A DNA stretch of 64,000 nt, taken from the NCBI GenBank assembly GCA_050952725.1, contig JBMNLN010000001.1, forward strand, positions 248,001 to 312,000, in the 5' to 3' direction. The notes below the pieces were generated by a model. That model was not told the DNA's origin and did not search any database. It worked only from the letters and a program-made list of their open reading frames with translations. Both the position numbers and the translations under genes were made by a program. Shown one piece after another: positions 63,812-64,000 of the stretch. Source of the stretch: JAQWCH01 sp050952725. GTDB lineage: Bacteria > Bacillota_I > Bacilli_A > RFN20 > CAG-826. Positions within the stretch are counted from its first letter, which is position 1; every line of letters begins with the position of its first letter.

Positions 63812-64000
63812 GTTTGCGTCCTCTTTAAATATTGCTCTTTAGTAAGCGAGCGATAGGCAATATCCATCAATTCTTGGGTGTCAATTTCCGGAACATCTTT
63901 TTCAATAAAATTCAATTGATATCCACATTTTTCTTGTGCGCGGATGCTCGCTTGATTATCGACATTAGCCCGAATAAACACTTTTAAAAATCCCACTTTT
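63808..64000 (-). CDS. GNAT-family acetyltransferase, C-terminal part (runs off the window)
   Basis: About 63 residues of a frame that stays open to the window edge. The segment Val-x-Asn-Gln-Ala-Ser-Ile-Arg-Ala-Gln-Glu-Lys-Cys-Gly-Tyr is the C-terminal motif B of GNAT acetyltransferases. The GTG near the edge is probably not the true start; the 5' part lies outside. It overlaps the patatin gene by 4 bases. Confidence 0.65.
   Translation of the reverse strand, partial: KVGFLKVFIRANVDNQASIRAQEKCGYQLNFIEKDVPEIDTQELMDIAYRSLTKEQYLKRTQT

Noticed and set aside
1..64000. CRISPR arrays, tRNA, rRNA, insertion sequences or prophage genes
   Set aside because: Intergenic stretches are short, no spaced direct repeats, no T-arm-like sequences with acceptor stems, and no transposase or phage protein was recognised.

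Overview
This window looks like a chromosome segment from a low-GC Gram-positive bacterium. It has the Firmicutes-type gene orders sigH/rlmB/cysS, S10-spc-alpha, pcrA-ligA-gatCAB and tsaE-tsaB-rimI-tsaD. It also has SD-type ribosome binding sites, lipoproteins with lipoboxes, an Opp peptide importer and a perfect CcpA-type cre site. Tryptophan is encoded by TGG and the standard code reads through cleanly. The canonical slots for rpmD (L30) and infA (IF-1) are empty, and several ribosomal proteins carry long charged tails. A deep-branching Bacilli lineage near Erysipelotrichia or the Mollicutes is my inference from this; I cannot name a species.

Layout. 1-5253 (minus strand): sigH, rlmB, an MgtC-family gene, cysS, a HAD phosphatase, a small membrane protein and a PEBP-family protein. 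5277-20376 (minus): the complete S10-spc-alpha ribosomal superoperon from rpsJ to rplQ, with secY, adk, map and rpoA. It is preceded by a strong promoter and a nested-stem leader RNA, and has a second structured leader before rpmJ. 20721-31544 (minus): a long operon pcrA-ligA-gatC-gatA-gatB-queT-tgt-queA-queH, with a preQ1-I riboswitch between gatB and queT. This joins DNA repair, Gln-tRNA amidation and queuosine synthesis.

31608-43566 is mixed: a thioredoxin-like lipoprotein, a divergent cluster of uncharacterised membrane proteins, asnS, the t6A genes, a ferredoxin-NADP reductase-like flavoprotein, a DUF402 phosphatase, DUF3137 and Sel1 proteins, a TPP-riboswitch-controlled ThiT-type thiamine transporter, and ung. 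43645-47436 (plus) holds two glycosyltransferases and a Wzx-type flippase. 47537-57595 (minus) is an oppABCDF peptide importer whose last gene encodes a 930-residue BspA-like leucine-rich-repeat surface protein. 57851-64000 holds a membrane protein, a TupA-like ATP-grasp protein, and an operon of acetyltransferase (partial), patatin phospholipase, GT-D-like glycosyltransferase, Wzy/O-antigen-ligase-like protein and lipoprotein. Together with the 43.6-47.4 kb genes this suggests a surface polysaccharide system.

No CRISPR array, prophage, insertion sequence, rRNA or tRNA was recognised. The most notable unexplained signals are the two structured leaders of the ribosomal operons, the inverted repeat in a divergent promoter at 32098-32118, apparently leaderless genes, and the cysteine-bearing extracytoplasmic loops of the Opp permeases.
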